Source: an uncultured Methylobacter sp. | GTDB taxonomy: Bacteria > Pseudomonadota > Gammaproteobacteria > Methylococcales > Methylomonadaceae | NCBI GenBank assembly: GCA_903831545.1 | Contig: CAIKYI010000524.1 | Location: forward strand, 1-31,685 | Reading direction: 5' to 3' | Length of the DNA: 31,685 nt | Shown here: positions 1 to 5,446 of the stretch, one piece after another | Layout: the number at the start of each line of letters is the position of its first letter | Position numbering within the stretch: the stretch's first letter is position 1 | Program-made: the position numbers and the translations under genes | Notes under the pieces: model-generated | Told to the model about the DNA's origin: nothing | Seen by the model: the letters and a program-made list of their open reading frames with translations, nothing else | Database searches by the model: none

Positions 1-1
1 C

Positions 2-238
2 TGCAAATGCGGAGAGACAGTGGGTTGTTACAGGGAAACCGTCACGACAAAAGAAGTTTTAAAGTGCGAGAAATGCAATCATGATGCTTGCAAAATACCT
101 CGCTATGCTCATCTCTTTGTCAAACAAGAAACCAAGTGCGATGATTGTAAAATATCAGAGTACTACCATAACCTAGCCAGAAAGGGGAAATGCAATGAAA
201 CCAACAGCCTTACTCGTATGCCCAGAGCCGAACTGTAA
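2..238 (+). CDS. Cys-rich zinc-ribbon-like protein, 5' partial
   Basis: The reading frame is open to the left window edge, and the residues before the first possible start (GTG at 20) include two further cysteines (CKCG), so the gene probably begins outside the window. The visible part has Cys pairs CKC, CEKC and CDDC in a Lys-rich background, which suggests zinc binding. It overlaps the next gene (ATG at 195) in another frame. No family is recognised. It may be a small host-interaction or transcription-modulating protein, but that is inference. Confidence 0.55.
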   Translation, partial: CKCGETVGCYRETVTTKEVLKCEKCNHDACKIPRYAHLFVKQETKCDDCKISEYYHNLARKGKCNETNSLTRMPRAEL

Positions 239-371
239 GCGACCAATCTTTGGTTGTAGAAAAGACAGAGCTAGACTCTACTGTGACCTTTGTAGCATTG
301 AGAAACACTGTAACTTCATAGTGGATGAAACCATCCCACTCTCCGAAACCACATGTTATGTCTGTGGTTGA
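195..371 (+). CDS. Cys-rich 58-aa protein
   Basis: ATG at 195 is preceded by an AGGGGA-like purine stretch about 8 nt upstream, one of very few Shine-Dalgarno-like sites in the window. The product has cysteines at residues 9, 14, 21, 30, 33 and 39, plus a terminal CYVCG, consistent with a small zinc-binding fold. Its first 44 nt overlap the preceding Cys-rich frame, which suggests translational coupling. It ends with TGA just before a hairpin. Function unknown. Confidence 0.5.
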   Translation: MKPTALLVCPEPNCKRPIFGCRKDRARLYCDLCSIEKHCNFIVDETIPLSETTCYVCG

Positions 372-383
372 CCTAAAGAGTTA

Positions 384-406
384 AGACTCTCTCTATAAAA
401 GAGTCT
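384..406 (+). other. Hairpin after Cys-rich gene, weak terminator candidate
   Basis: A perfect 7-bp stem (AGACTCT/AGAGTCT) with a 9-nt loop lies 12 nt after a stop codon. It has no following T-run, so intrinsic termination is doubtful; RNA processing or 3'-end protection is equally possible. Confidence 0.3.
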
Positions 407-432
407 AACCAACCTAATTTAAAAATAAATAT

Positions 433-696
433 ATGATTGAAAAAATCAAAACATTTTTATCAAGTGAGCAAGGCAAAAGATTAATTTATGAATCAAAGTC
501 TTTTTTAATGACATTTTCTACAGTCTTAGTCGGCTTAGTTGGTGCTGAAAACTTCACTAACATCAACGCAGTCTTTAATGGCTGGGATTTAATTATTAGC
601 TCTTTGGGGTTAGCACTGTCCAGAACAGTTGTCATCTTCATCCTACAAGCGACCGGAATTGCTGACTATCGTGGTGAGACTAAGAAATTTATCTAA
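433..696 (+). CDS. Holin candidate (small two-helix membrane protein)
   Basis: An 87-aa protein with a charged N-terminus (MIEKIK), a hydrophobic segment at about residues 23-40, a polar turn, a second hydrophobic segment at about 52-74, and a charged tail (RGETKKF). This size and layout fit a two-transmembrane holin, which permeabilises the inner membrane so an endolysin can reach the wall. The next gene, 4 nt downstream, is a peptidoglycan peptidase, the usual holin-endolysin order. The call rests on topology and position, not on a recognised family motif. Confidence 0.6.
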   Translation: MIEKIKTFLSSEQGKRLIYESKSFLMTFSTVLVGLVGAENFTNINAVFNGWDLIISSLGLALSRTVVIFILQATGIADYRGETKKFI

Positions 697-700
697 ATAT

Positions 701-1105
701 ATGGCTGCTAATTTTAAAGGATTAACCCCTGAAACTAAAAGAAAAATGGATATGTTTATGAGGGCTTGTGCAGCTCAACAAAATATAACATTAAAAGGTG
801 CCGGAATCATCATAACTCATGCAGTCAGAACAGCCGCTGAACAGAATGCATTGTGGCAAATTGGTAGAGACTCTAAGGGGAGAGCAATAGGCAAGACAGT
901 CACAAATGCCAAGGCTGGCAAATCTATGCACGAAATAGGAAAAGCTTTTGATATCTGCTTCTTAATTAATAAAAGGGCTAGTTATGTTGGTCCTTGGGAG
1001 CAGGTTGGACAAATAGGTGAGAAGTGCGGATTGGAATGGGGTGGAAGGTGGACAATAGCTAAAGAAGGCATTGTTGACAAACCTCACTTCCAAAGTAATA
1101 ACTAA
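701..1105 (+). CDS. Endolysin, peptidase M15-type (L-alanyl-D-glutamate / D-Ala-D-Ala peptidase)
   Basis: This 134-aa protein carries the M15 zinc-peptidase signature. SMHEIGKAFD gives the Zn ligands His77 and Asp84, LEWGGRW precedes the active region, and DKPHF supplies His129. Related phage endolysins cleave peptide bonds in peptidoglycan stems. The frame is open upstream to 629, but that overlaps the holin, so I start at ATG 701, which sits in the usual AT-only leader. The length matches single-domain M15 endolysins and there is no separate wall-binding domain. It follows the holin candidate by 4 nt and should lyse the host at the end of infection. Confidence 0.88.
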   Translation: MAANFKGLTPETKRKMDMFMRACAAQQNITLKGAGIIITHAVRTAAEQNALWQIGRDSKGRAIGKTVTNAKAGKSMHEIGKAFDICFLINKRASYVGPWEQVGQIGEKCGLEWGGRWTIAKEGIVDKPHFQSNN

Positions 1106-1124
1106 TTTATTTAAATATAAAAGC

Positions 1125-1283
1125 ATGACACCATTTGGAATATTAAAAAGCGGTGAGGTTATCACTGCAGAGAGCGAAATCGTAAAGAATTTGATGGCTG
1201 AAAACCCTGATTTTTCAGTTGAACTAGCTATTGCAACCATTCTTACAAAGGAAGAGCAAACAAGCGAACCTGTGGATAACTAA
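1125..1283 (+). CDS. Small acidic protein of the lysis cassette
   Basis: A 52-aa, mostly acidic product (MTPFGILKSGEVITAESEI...) without hydrophobic segments. It follows the endolysin by 19 nt and is the last gene before the strong terminator at 1311. The frame continues upstream to 1071 inside the endolysin, but ATG 1125 avoids that overlap. No family recognised. Its position suggests a lysis accessory or a decoration-type protein, without proof. Confidence 0.5.
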   Translation: MTPFGILKSGEVITAESEIVKNLMAENPDFSVELAIATILTKEEQTSEPVDN

Positions 1284-1310
1284 GAGAAGAAAAAACAAAA
1301 ATTAAGGAGG

Positions 1311-1342
1311 AAAGAGCAGAACGGAACACCCTGCTCTTTTTT
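1311..1342 (+). terminator. Strong intrinsic terminator
   Basis: A perfect 9-bp stem (AAAGAGCAG/CTGCTCTTT) with an 11-nt loop leads into six consecutive T. It lies 28 nt after the last gene of the lysis cassette and closes that transcript before the promoter at 1372. Confidence 0.92.
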
Positions 1343-1344
1343 GT

Positions 1345-1360
1345 TGCCAAAATTAGCCAA
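1345..1360 (+). promoter_or_regulatory. TGCCAA direct-repeat element, candidate regulator site
   Basis: Sixteen bases with two TGCCAA-like half-sites 10 bp apart (TGCCAA-AATT-AGCCAA), 12 bp upstream of the -35 of the promoter at 1372. Near-identical elements lie at 4591-4605 and, on the other strand, at 6028-6043. Protein binding is inferred. Confidence 0.3.
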
Positions 1361-1371
1361 CACTCTACTTA

Positions 1372-1400
1372 TTGACACAATTTAATATATTTGATATACT
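1372..1400 (+). promoter_or_regulatory. Sigma-70 promoter, early class
   Basis: TTGACA (1372-1377), a 17-bp spacer and TATACT (1395-1400), with an extended -10 TG at 1392. It directly follows a terminator and precedes the operon starting at 1428. The whole 29-bp element, including the spacer, matches the promoter at 7488 at 25 of 29 positions. Confidence 0.9.
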
Positions 1401-1427
1401 TATATCATAACTAAATAAATAAAAACT

Positions 1428-1559
1428 ATGGACTACTCAAACGAGGCACTAGAAATGATAAACGATAACAAGTTTATGACCGAGACTGCCCTAGGCAGAA
1501 AAATGACACAAGAGATGGTAAATGAAAAAATTTTAATAGACCTTAATTTAAACGAATAA
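1428..1559 (+). CDS. 43-aa early protein
   Basis: First gene after the promoter at 1372. ATG 1428 has the recurrent AAAACTATG start context and no Shine-Dalgarno. The sequence MDYSNEALEMINDNKFMTETAL... is soluble and mixed-charge with a likely helical C-terminus. It ends 1 nt before the next ATG. No family recognised; being first in an early operon, it might act in host takeover. Confidence 0.5.
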   Translation: MDYSNEALEMINDNKFMTETALGRKMTQEMVNEKILIDLNLNE

Positions 1560-1560
1560 T

Positions 1561-1713
1561 ATGTATACCATCACAATCACAAACGAAGAAGGCTCAAGCC
1601 TAACACGACGAGTAACCGATACCTATTTCAAAGACAAAGCAGACTCGCCTGAATATATAGGCATGGACATGCTAGAAATAGTACAAATTATAGACTCCAA
1701 AATAGAGTTCTAA
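1561..1713 (+). CDS. 50-aa early protein
   Basis: Starts 1 nt after the previous stop in the TAATATG context. The product MYTITITNEEGSSLTRRVTDTYF... begins like a short beta strand and ends in a hydrophobic helix (MDMLEIVQIIDSKIEF). Unknown function. Tight spacing and codon-like composition support translation. Confidence 0.5.
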   Translation: MYTITITNEEGSSLTRRVTDTYFKDKADSPEYIGMDMLEIVQIIDSKIEF

Positions 1714-1742
1714 AAAAATAACAAAAATCAAAAATAAAAACT

Positions 1743-2345
1743 ATGAAAAATCAAAATTTTACTCAAAAAAACAAGACCGACATTATTCTCCTTTCAATCT
1801 TCTTAGTAGCAGTATCGATTATCGGAAATAGAGCCGTAGCACTAAATAAAGATGTAGAGTTGATAGATAATGCCAGAATTGAAATAAAACGCCACAGCGA
1901 GCCAAATTTGGGCAAAAAAGAGGTTAAGAAATCAACATCAACAAGCACATACGCAAAAGTGTTGGCTGAAATGGGAAAAATGGGTATCGCATACGAAAAA
2001 GCCAGTAAGGAGTTTAACGTACCGCTGGGACTGATGATTGGTATCGCAAACGCTGAAAGCTCACTTGGTAAAAACTTTTATAACGAATACGATAAAAATA
2101 ATTGCCACAACTGGATAGGATTAAAGGGTGGAAACATGACGAAGCGTAAAGATGGAAGCTGGTTGAGATGTTTTACAAACGAAGAGGCTGGTGCAAGAAC
2201 TTTTGCCAAGACTTTAAGACTCTACTATCTGGATGAGGGTAGAACAACACCGGAAAAAATTGCCATGAAATGGGTTGGTAAAAACCAAACACCACACCAC
2301 AAACAATGGATAAAAAATGTAAATAAGTATTATACACTTAAATAA
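1743..2345 (+). CDS. Membrane-anchored lysozyme-like (glucosaminidase / lytic transglycosylase fold) protein
   Basis: A 200-aa protein. Residues about 13-33 form one hydrophobic anchor or signal-anchor, followed by a Lys/Ser/Thr-rich linker to about 70. A lysozyme-like domain then starts: GLMIGIANAESSLG places a candidate catalytic Glu at 105, followed by CHNWIGLKGG, DGSWLRCF and an AGARTFAKTL helix. Cys121 and Cys143 could form a disulfide outside the membrane. The family cleaves glycan strands of peptidoglycan. It is far from the holin-endolysin pair and sits under an early-type promoter, so it may act early (entry-site repair, wall remodelling or exclusion) or be a signal-arrest endolysin. 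The specific reaction is not determined. Confidence 0.72.
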   Translation: MKNQNFTQKNKTDIILLSIFLVAVSIIGNRAVALNKDVELIDNARIEIKRHSEPNLGKKEVKKSTSTSTYAKVLAEMGKMGIAYEKASKEFNVPLGLMIGIANAESSLGKNFYNEYDKNNCHNWIGLKGGNMTKRKDGSWLRCFTNEEAGARTFAKTLRLYYLDEGRTTPEKIAMKWVGKNQTPHHKQWIKNVNKYYTLK

Positions 2346-2357
2346 TTAAGCAACCCT

Positions 2358-2543
2358 ATGCTAAACAAAAAATATACAAAACTTTCGCCCCGGATTATTG
2401 AGCACATTTTACAAATGTGGTGTGGAAAACTAAGCCAAGATGGTGGATGGACCAAGGCTGACAGTAAGATAGCTCTTATGCTAGAAAATCTTAAAAGAGA
2501 TATGTACCACGACACTTATTTAAGAAATAAGAAAAAAATATGA
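2358..2543 (+). CDS. Hypothetical 61-aa protein
   Basis: Basic, helical product (MLNKKYTKLSPRIIEHILQMW...) that ends in an ATGA overlap with the next gene, a sign of translational coupling. The Trp-containing amphipathic helix and lack of Cys pairs do not point to a family. Confidence 0.55.
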   Translation: MLNKKYTKLSPRIIEHILQMWCGKLSQDGGWTKADSKIALMLENLKRDMYHDTYLRNKKKI

Positions 2544-2806
2544 GCAATTCATTGAAAGAAATCCTATATTATAAGATAAAGTGCAGATACCCATTCAATG
2601 TTCCGATAGATGAAGTAGAAATGGTTTGTAAGGCAAACAATTATAAATTAAGTAATGCTGAGCGTAGACTAAGAGAAATGCATCAATCTGGATTGATAGA
2701 TATGGTCTACGATGAAAAGAAAAAATATATTAAGGCATATAAATTCATTGTTCAAGATAAGTATCAAAAGAAGATTGAAGAACAATTTGCTCAACCAATG
2801 TTTTAA
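2540..2806 (+). CDS. Winged-helix-like small protein
   Basis: An 88-aa protein with a helical pattern (PIDEVEMVCKANNYKLSNAERRLREMHQSGLIDMVYDEKKKYIKAYKF) that reads like a winged helix: helix, recognition-like helix, then a hairpin wing with the aromatic strand IKAYKF. Coupled to the preceding gene by ATGA. Such proteins often act in phage replication initiation or transcription control. The fold is inferred by eye only. Confidence 0.55.
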   Translation: MSNSLKEILYYKIKCRYPFNVPIDEVEMVCKANNYKLSNAERRLREMHQSGLIDMVYDEKKKYIKAYKFIVQDKYQKKIEEQFAQPMF

Positions 2807-2807
2807 C

Positions 2808-2835
2808 TTGACATAAATATATTATTTGCTATAAT
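2808..2835 (+). promoter_or_regulatory. Sigma-70 promoter
   Basis: Consensus TTGACA (2808-2813), 16-bp spacer, consensus TATAAT (2830-2835), with an extended -10 TGC just upstream. It starts immediately after a stop codon and precedes the ribbon-helix-helix candidate at 2863. Confidence 0.9.
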
Positions 2836-2862
2836 GATATTAATAATTAATTAAGCAATTTT

Positions 2863-3009
2863 ATGACTAAAGAAGAGCGTGCAAAACGTAAAGTCGTAAA
2901 CTTGAAAATCCAACTTTCAACTCATCAACTATTGATGAATGAAAAGGCTAAAACCTACACATCTATAAACGATTTGGTGGAGGCAGCGATTATCAAGGTT
3001 TACAAATAA
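2863..3009 (+). CDS. Ribbon-helix-helix-like DNA-binding protein, 48 aa
   Basis: Too short for most gene callers, but it has its own consensus promoter. A basic N-terminus (TKEERAKRK) is followed by a strand-like segment VVNLKIQLS, then two helices (THQLLMNEKAKTY and SINDLVEAAIIKVYK). This is the ribbon-helix-helix layout of MetJ/Arc dimers, which bind inverted or direct repeats. An imperfect 10-bp inverted repeat lies 43 nt downstream, before the next gene, and is a candidate operator. No family hit could be checked. Confidence 0.6.
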   Translation: MTKEERAKRKVVNLKIQLSTHQLLMNEKAKTYTSINDLVEAAIIKVYK

Positions 3010-3039
3010 AAAATCCGCCCGGTTAAGAACAGATTTTTT
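3008..3039 (+). terminator. Weak terminator-like hairpin
   Basis: An 8-bp A/T-rich stem (AAAAAATC/GATTTTTT) with a 16-nt loop overlaps the stop codon of the ribbon-helix-helix candidate. Its 3' arm is itself a T-run. Low GC makes termination uncertain. Confidence 0.35.
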
Positions 3040-3052
3040 ACTAATTTAATAC

Positions 3053-3088
3053 ATTCCCTATGTTCTAATACAGTATAGCATAGAGAAT
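3053..3088 (+). promoter_or_regulatory. Inverted repeat, candidate operator
   Basis: ATTCCCTATG at 3053-3062 and CATAGAGAAT at 3079-3088 match as an inverted repeat at 9 of 10 positions around 16 bp. The site lies between the ribbon-helix-helix candidate and the recombination genes. On the minus strand the same stretch contains TGCTATACT, an extended -10-like motif with only a poor -35, so a divergent promoter is possible. Confidence 0.4.
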
Positions 3089-3098
3089 AAAAAACACA

Positions 3099-3482
3099 AT
3101 GACAGAAACATTGAACCAAATGCTAGGCGACCTTAGAACATTACAATCTAAGATTGACGACTTAGAAACTAAAAAAACCTCTATTAGAGCTGAATTATTA
3201 GAGTTTTTAAAGACCGAGGATATAAAGAGTTACAAAAATGATTTTGCTTCGATATCTTATGTAGAAAGGAAATCAATCAAGATACAGGACAGAGAGGCAG
3301 TAATCGGACACCTTTTATCTAACGGACTTACTAACTTCTTGGAACTAGTACCGGAAAAGATTGAAGCTGAACACTACGAACTCAACAAAGACTTTGATGA
3401 CCGAGTGAAGAAAGGCTTTTTACAGGTTGATGGCGTAGAGGTTACGGTTACTGAGTTACCACAAATTAAATTTAACGACTAA
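3099..3482 (+). CDS. Gp157-like coiled-coil protein of the recombination operon
   Basis: A 127-aa protein. Residues about 5-35 form a coiled coil (LGDLRTLQSKIDDLETKKTS), followed by a globular part with NDFASISYVERKSIKIQD and many acidic residues. The order, coiled coil then a strand-rich K...FASI...V.I.D segment, resembles the siphovirus Gp157 type often encoded beside single-strand annealing proteins, as here (ERF lies 160 nt downstream). Its role is unproven; nuclease inhibition or partner binding are suggestions only. Confidence 0.55.
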   Translation: MTETLNQMLGDLRTLQSKIDDLETKKTSIRAELLEFLKTEDIKSYKNDFASISYVERKSIKIQDREAVIGHLLSNGLTNFLELVPEKIEAEHYELNKDFDDRVKKGFLQVDGVEVTVTELPQIKFND

Positions 3483-3483
3483 T

Positions 3484-3642
3484 ATGAAAAATTACTTAGA
3501 AAAACTTACTCAAAAAGAGCAAAATGAAATATTAAAAGTAATTCAAAGACAAAAATTAACAATTAAAAGTAGCGGTGCAGATGCTAGTATTTGGAACAAT
3601 GCTTTAACAAATATAATTGACGTGTTATACGGACATAAATAA
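3484..3642 (+). CDS. Hypothetical 52-aa protein
   Basis: Lys-rich helical product (MKNYLEKLTQKEQNEILKVIQ...) starting 1 nt after the previous stop and ending 1 nt before the ERF gene, both in the TAATATG junction typical of this genome. Function unknown. Confidence 0.55.
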   Translation: MKNYLEKLTQKEQNEILKVIQRQKLTIKSSGADASIWNNALTNIIDVLYGHK

Positions 3643-3643
3643 T

Positions 3644-4249
3644 ATGAAAAGACTATTACAATTTCAAGCACAGGTTGGTGCTATTACAAAGGACTCAACT
3701 AATCCTTTTTATAAGAGTCGATATTTTGACATCAATAAACTAATAGAAGTTATTAACCCAGTATTAACCAAAAACGACCTTGTTATTTTACAGCCTCTAA
3801 CCACAGTTGACGGTAAGCCAGCCATTAAAACAATGATTATTGGAGCCAGTGATGGTGTGGTGTTAGTAGAAGATAAAGTTATCATCCCAGAGATAAACGA
3901 CCCTCAAAAAATGGGAGCATGTATAACTTATTTTAGACGATACTCACTACAGTCAATATTACTACTAGAAGCAGAGGACGATGATGCGAACTCGACCACT
4001 AAGCCACCAGTAAGTTATCAACAGCCAGCTAAAAGTTACTCAAGCCAAGTAATCCAAAATAAGATGGCAGAGGAAAAGAAAGTTGGGGATAAGTGTGAAA
4101 AATGTGGAGCACCACTAGCCAAATCAATGCAAGGTAAAATATATTGCTCAGCTAAGTGTTGGTTACATCAAGAAGAGCCTCTGCCAGTAATCCAGCAGGA
4201 CGACTTTGCAATAGACAACAAACAAATCAATGATATATTCCCTTATTAA
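3644..4249 (+). CDS. erf: ERF-family single-strand annealing protein with C-terminal zinc finger
   Basis: A 201-aa protein. The N-terminal 115 residues carry ERF hallmarks: FQAQVGAITKDSTNPFYKSRYFDINKLIE and DPQKMGACITYFRRYSLQSIL ending in EAEDDDAN. ERF proteins form rings that bind single-stranded DNA and anneal complementary strands during phage recombination or genome circularisation. A flexible linker leads to a C-terminal zinc finger (Cys151, Cys154, Cys168, Cys172), which may add DNA binding or recruit a partner. The frame is open from a TTG at 3617, but ATG 3644 follows the previous stop by 1 nt and starts the conserved domain. Confidence 0.88.
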   Translation: MKRLLQFQAQVGAITKDSTNPFYKSRYFDINKLIEVINPVLTKNDLVILQPLTTVDGKPAIKTMIIGASDGVVLVEDKVIIPEINDPQKMGACITYFRRYSLQSILLLEAEDDDANSTTKPPVSYQQPAKSYSSQVIQNKMAEEKKVGDKCEKCGAPLAKSMQGKIYCSAKCWLHQEEPLPVIQQDDFAIDNKQINDIFPY

Positions 4250-4262
4250 TTAAAAAAACACT

Positions 4263-4373
4263 ATGACAAACTACAAGTACTTATCAATCGCACTAGGCGT
4301 AGCATTTATTGGCTCAAGCTTAATCGCTCTTACAGCCATCCTAGCTTTTAATGAAATATCAAATTTAATTTAA
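4263..4373 (+). CDS. 36-aa single-pass membrane peptide
   Basis: A short polar N-terminus, then a hydrophobic stretch at about residues 6-28 (LSIALGVAFIGSSLIALTAIL) and a short tail. Starts in the CACTATG context after ERF. Membrane peptides of this size in early regions can mediate exclusion or lysis timing; none is recognised here. Confidence 0.5.
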   Translation: MTNYKYLSIALGVAFIGSSLIALTAILAFNEISNLI

Positions 4374-4377
4374 AACT

Positions 4378-4536
4378 ATGCAAGAAATATTAGGATTAAT
4401 TATGCTTTATGCAACCGGACACTTCTTTGTAATACAACAAAAAGGATGGGCCAATTTAAATCAGTATGAAAAAGTTGTCAGCGTAGTAGCGATGATATCA
4501 ATAGCACTTATTTATATAGGAATTATTACCGAATAA
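4378..4536 (+). CDS. 52-aa membrane protein
   Basis: Two hydrophobic segments (about residues 2-19 and 33-50) separated by a polar loop (QQKGWANLNQYEK). Starts 4 nt after the previous stop with TAAAACTATG. Its stop codon is the first base of a block (4532-4544) repeated at 7820, where a structured RNA begins. Function unknown. Confidence 0.5.
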   Translation: MQEILGLIMLYATGHFFVIQQKGWANLNQYEKVVSVVAMISIALIYIGIITE

Positions 4537-4580
4537 AACCACTTCTCTGCTCGTTTACACGGGCAGGATAGTGAGGTTAT
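4537..4580 (+). ncRNA. 5' hairpin block of structured RNA region A
   Basis: An inner 7-bp stem CTGCTCG/CGGGCAG with a 6-nt loop (4547-4553/4560-4566) is enclosed by AACCACT pairing with AGTG..GTT around a 2-nt bulge. The start AATAAAACCACTT (4532) and AGGATA (4565) recur at the same spacing at 7820 and 7853, with one base pair changed on both sides (G-C here, A-T there). It is the left part of a 596-nt stretch without a gene (4537-5132). Confidence 0.6.
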
Positions 4581-4589
4581 TTAAAAGCC

Positions 4590-4618
4590 TTGACAAATTT
4601 GCCAAATTAGATTAAGAT
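4590..4618 (+). promoter_or_regulatory. Promoter for the attenuator-like RNA
   Basis: Consensus TTGACA (4590-4595), 17-bp spacer, TAAGAT (4613-4618, 4 of 6). The spacer contains a TGCCAA half-site of the element also seen at 1345 and 6028. Expected start is near 4625, inside the gene-free block. Confidence 0.6.
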
Positions 4619-4624
4619 ACGAAT

Positions 4625-4735
4625 ACAACCTACTTCTAAACGTTCAAACAAAGCAGTAGTTCTATTGCCTTGAGACCTTAATTGGTCAACCCTTTGAACG
4701 GGGTAGAGGCAAGGCAATAGAATTGTTGCTTTTTT
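4625..4735 (+). ncRNA. Small RNA or attenuator with 23-bp terminator hairpin
   Basis: Bases 4650-4672 pair with 4710-4732 without interruption (23 bp, three G-U), and six T follow, a very strong intrinsic terminator. Its 37-nt loop holds a GACC/GGTC hairpin (4674-4687) and TTTGAACG (4693-4700), a perfect complement of CGTTCAAA (4641-4648) just upstream of the stem. The upstream pairing, extended by CTAC/GTAG (4630-4633/4703-4706), would block the terminator's 5' arm, so the two folds exclude each other. This is attenuator logic placed 8 nt before a tRNA. A stand-alone sRNA is the alternative. Confidence 0.65.
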
Positions 4736-4743
4736 ATATATAT

Positions 4744-4814
4744 AGCTGGTTAGAGAAGTGGCAACTCGCAGGGCTCATAATCCTGAGACCTCGGTTCGAA
4801 TCCGAGACTAGCAA
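4744..4814 (+). tRNA. tRNA-Met (CAT), initiator-like
   Basis: Full cloverleaf: acceptor AGCTGGT/ACTAGCA, D stem GAG/CTC, anticodon stem CAGGG/TCCTG with loop CTCATAA (anticodon CAT at 4776-4778), T arm CTCGG-TTCGAAT-CCGAG. Several features match bacterial initiator rather than elongator tRNA-Met: unpaired first position (A1/A72), A11-U24 in the D stem, G29-G30-G31 facing UCC, and a CTCG..GGGCTCATAA core as in tRNA-fMet. The variable loop is 4 nt and no CCA is encoded. tRNA-Ile2 (CAT) is less likely because of A11-U24 and the 1-72 mismatch. Confidence 0.8.
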
Positions 4815-4847
4815 CTGAAATTATACAATTTATCTTCAAGTTTATTT

Positions 4848-5117
4848 CAAGGTTCATACTTACAAAAAGAACCTCGGATAGCATCTAGTGAGACATCACC
4901 TGATAGCGTTAAGTCTTTAATCATAGTAGTCACCTGTCAATTAAAATTAGTTGCTAGATGACTATGATGAACCAGCCCAAGACTGAACATCCACCGTAAC
5001 AACGGAAACATACCGAAAGGTCTCCAAATCCTTGCCTGACTAGCATTGTGATAGGAATGAAGAATAATAAATATATAAACAGCATGCTAACTCACATAAT
5101 GACTAGTATGGGCTGGG
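4848..5117 (+). ncRNA. Large structured RNA, region A
   Basis: A gene-free stretch between the tRNA and 5133 with many stems: AGGTTC/GAACCT (4850-4855/4869-4874); a 10-bp helix 4882-4891/4951-4960 crossed by ATCATAG/CTATGAT (4920-4926/4962-4968); CCGT-AACA-ACGG (4994-5005); ACC-GAAA-GGT with a GNRA tetraloop (5012-5021); a 13-bp helix 5039-5051/5092-5107 with two small bulges; and a closing helix CCAGCCCA/TGGGCTGG (4972-4979/5109-5116). The last four form one closed multibranch domain. CAAGGTTCAT (4848) and GAACCAGC (4969) recur in the same order in region B. I do not recognise an Rfam class; phage giant RNAs of the GOLLD type also lie near tRNAs. Confidence 0.6.
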
Positions 5118-5132
5118 TATTATCTAAAATAT

Positions 5133-5441
5133 ATGGAGTATTTACCAAGTTTAAAAGAGTTAAATGGAGAGATGGGACTAGAGCCAGTTACTAAAATAAT
5201 TGGCAAAAAAAAGAAAAGAGAAGAACAGCAAATTAGATTGCCTGGAGGTGGTGAAGTTTGTAGGCATTGCGGTACAGTCATGGAGAGAAGAGGTTGGAAA
5301 AGGGCAAGTCAGAAAGAGCTAGATAGACCATTCTATTATGCTCAATGGGACAAGTGCGATGACTGCGGAAGAATTTACATGTATGAGAAATATAAGGTAT
5401 ATGACAAAAAGCAACCATGGGAACTTAATATATTTAAATAA
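5133..5441 (+). CDS. Zinc-ribbon protein, 102 aa
   Basis: A Lys-rich N-terminal half (IIGKKKKREEQQIR) is followed by a two-pair zinc ribbon: CRHC at about residues 43-46 and CDDC at about 75-78, separated by a basic, aromatic segment. ATG 5133 has the AAAATATATG context at the end of the structured RNA region. A nucleic-acid-binding role is likely but the family is not recognised. Confidence 0.6.
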   Translation: MEYLPSLKELNGEMGLEPVTKIIGKKKKREEQQIRLPGGGEVCRHCGTVMERRGWKRASQKELDRPFYYAQWDKCDDCGRIYMYEKYKVYDKKQPWELNIFK

Positions 5442-5446
5442 ACAAT

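Noticed and set aside
4641..4732. A pseudoknot made of CGTTCAAA/TTTGAACG together with the full 23-bp hairpin
   Set aside because: A 1-nt linker would have to span a 23-bp helix. The pairings must be alternatives, so I describe a switch instead.
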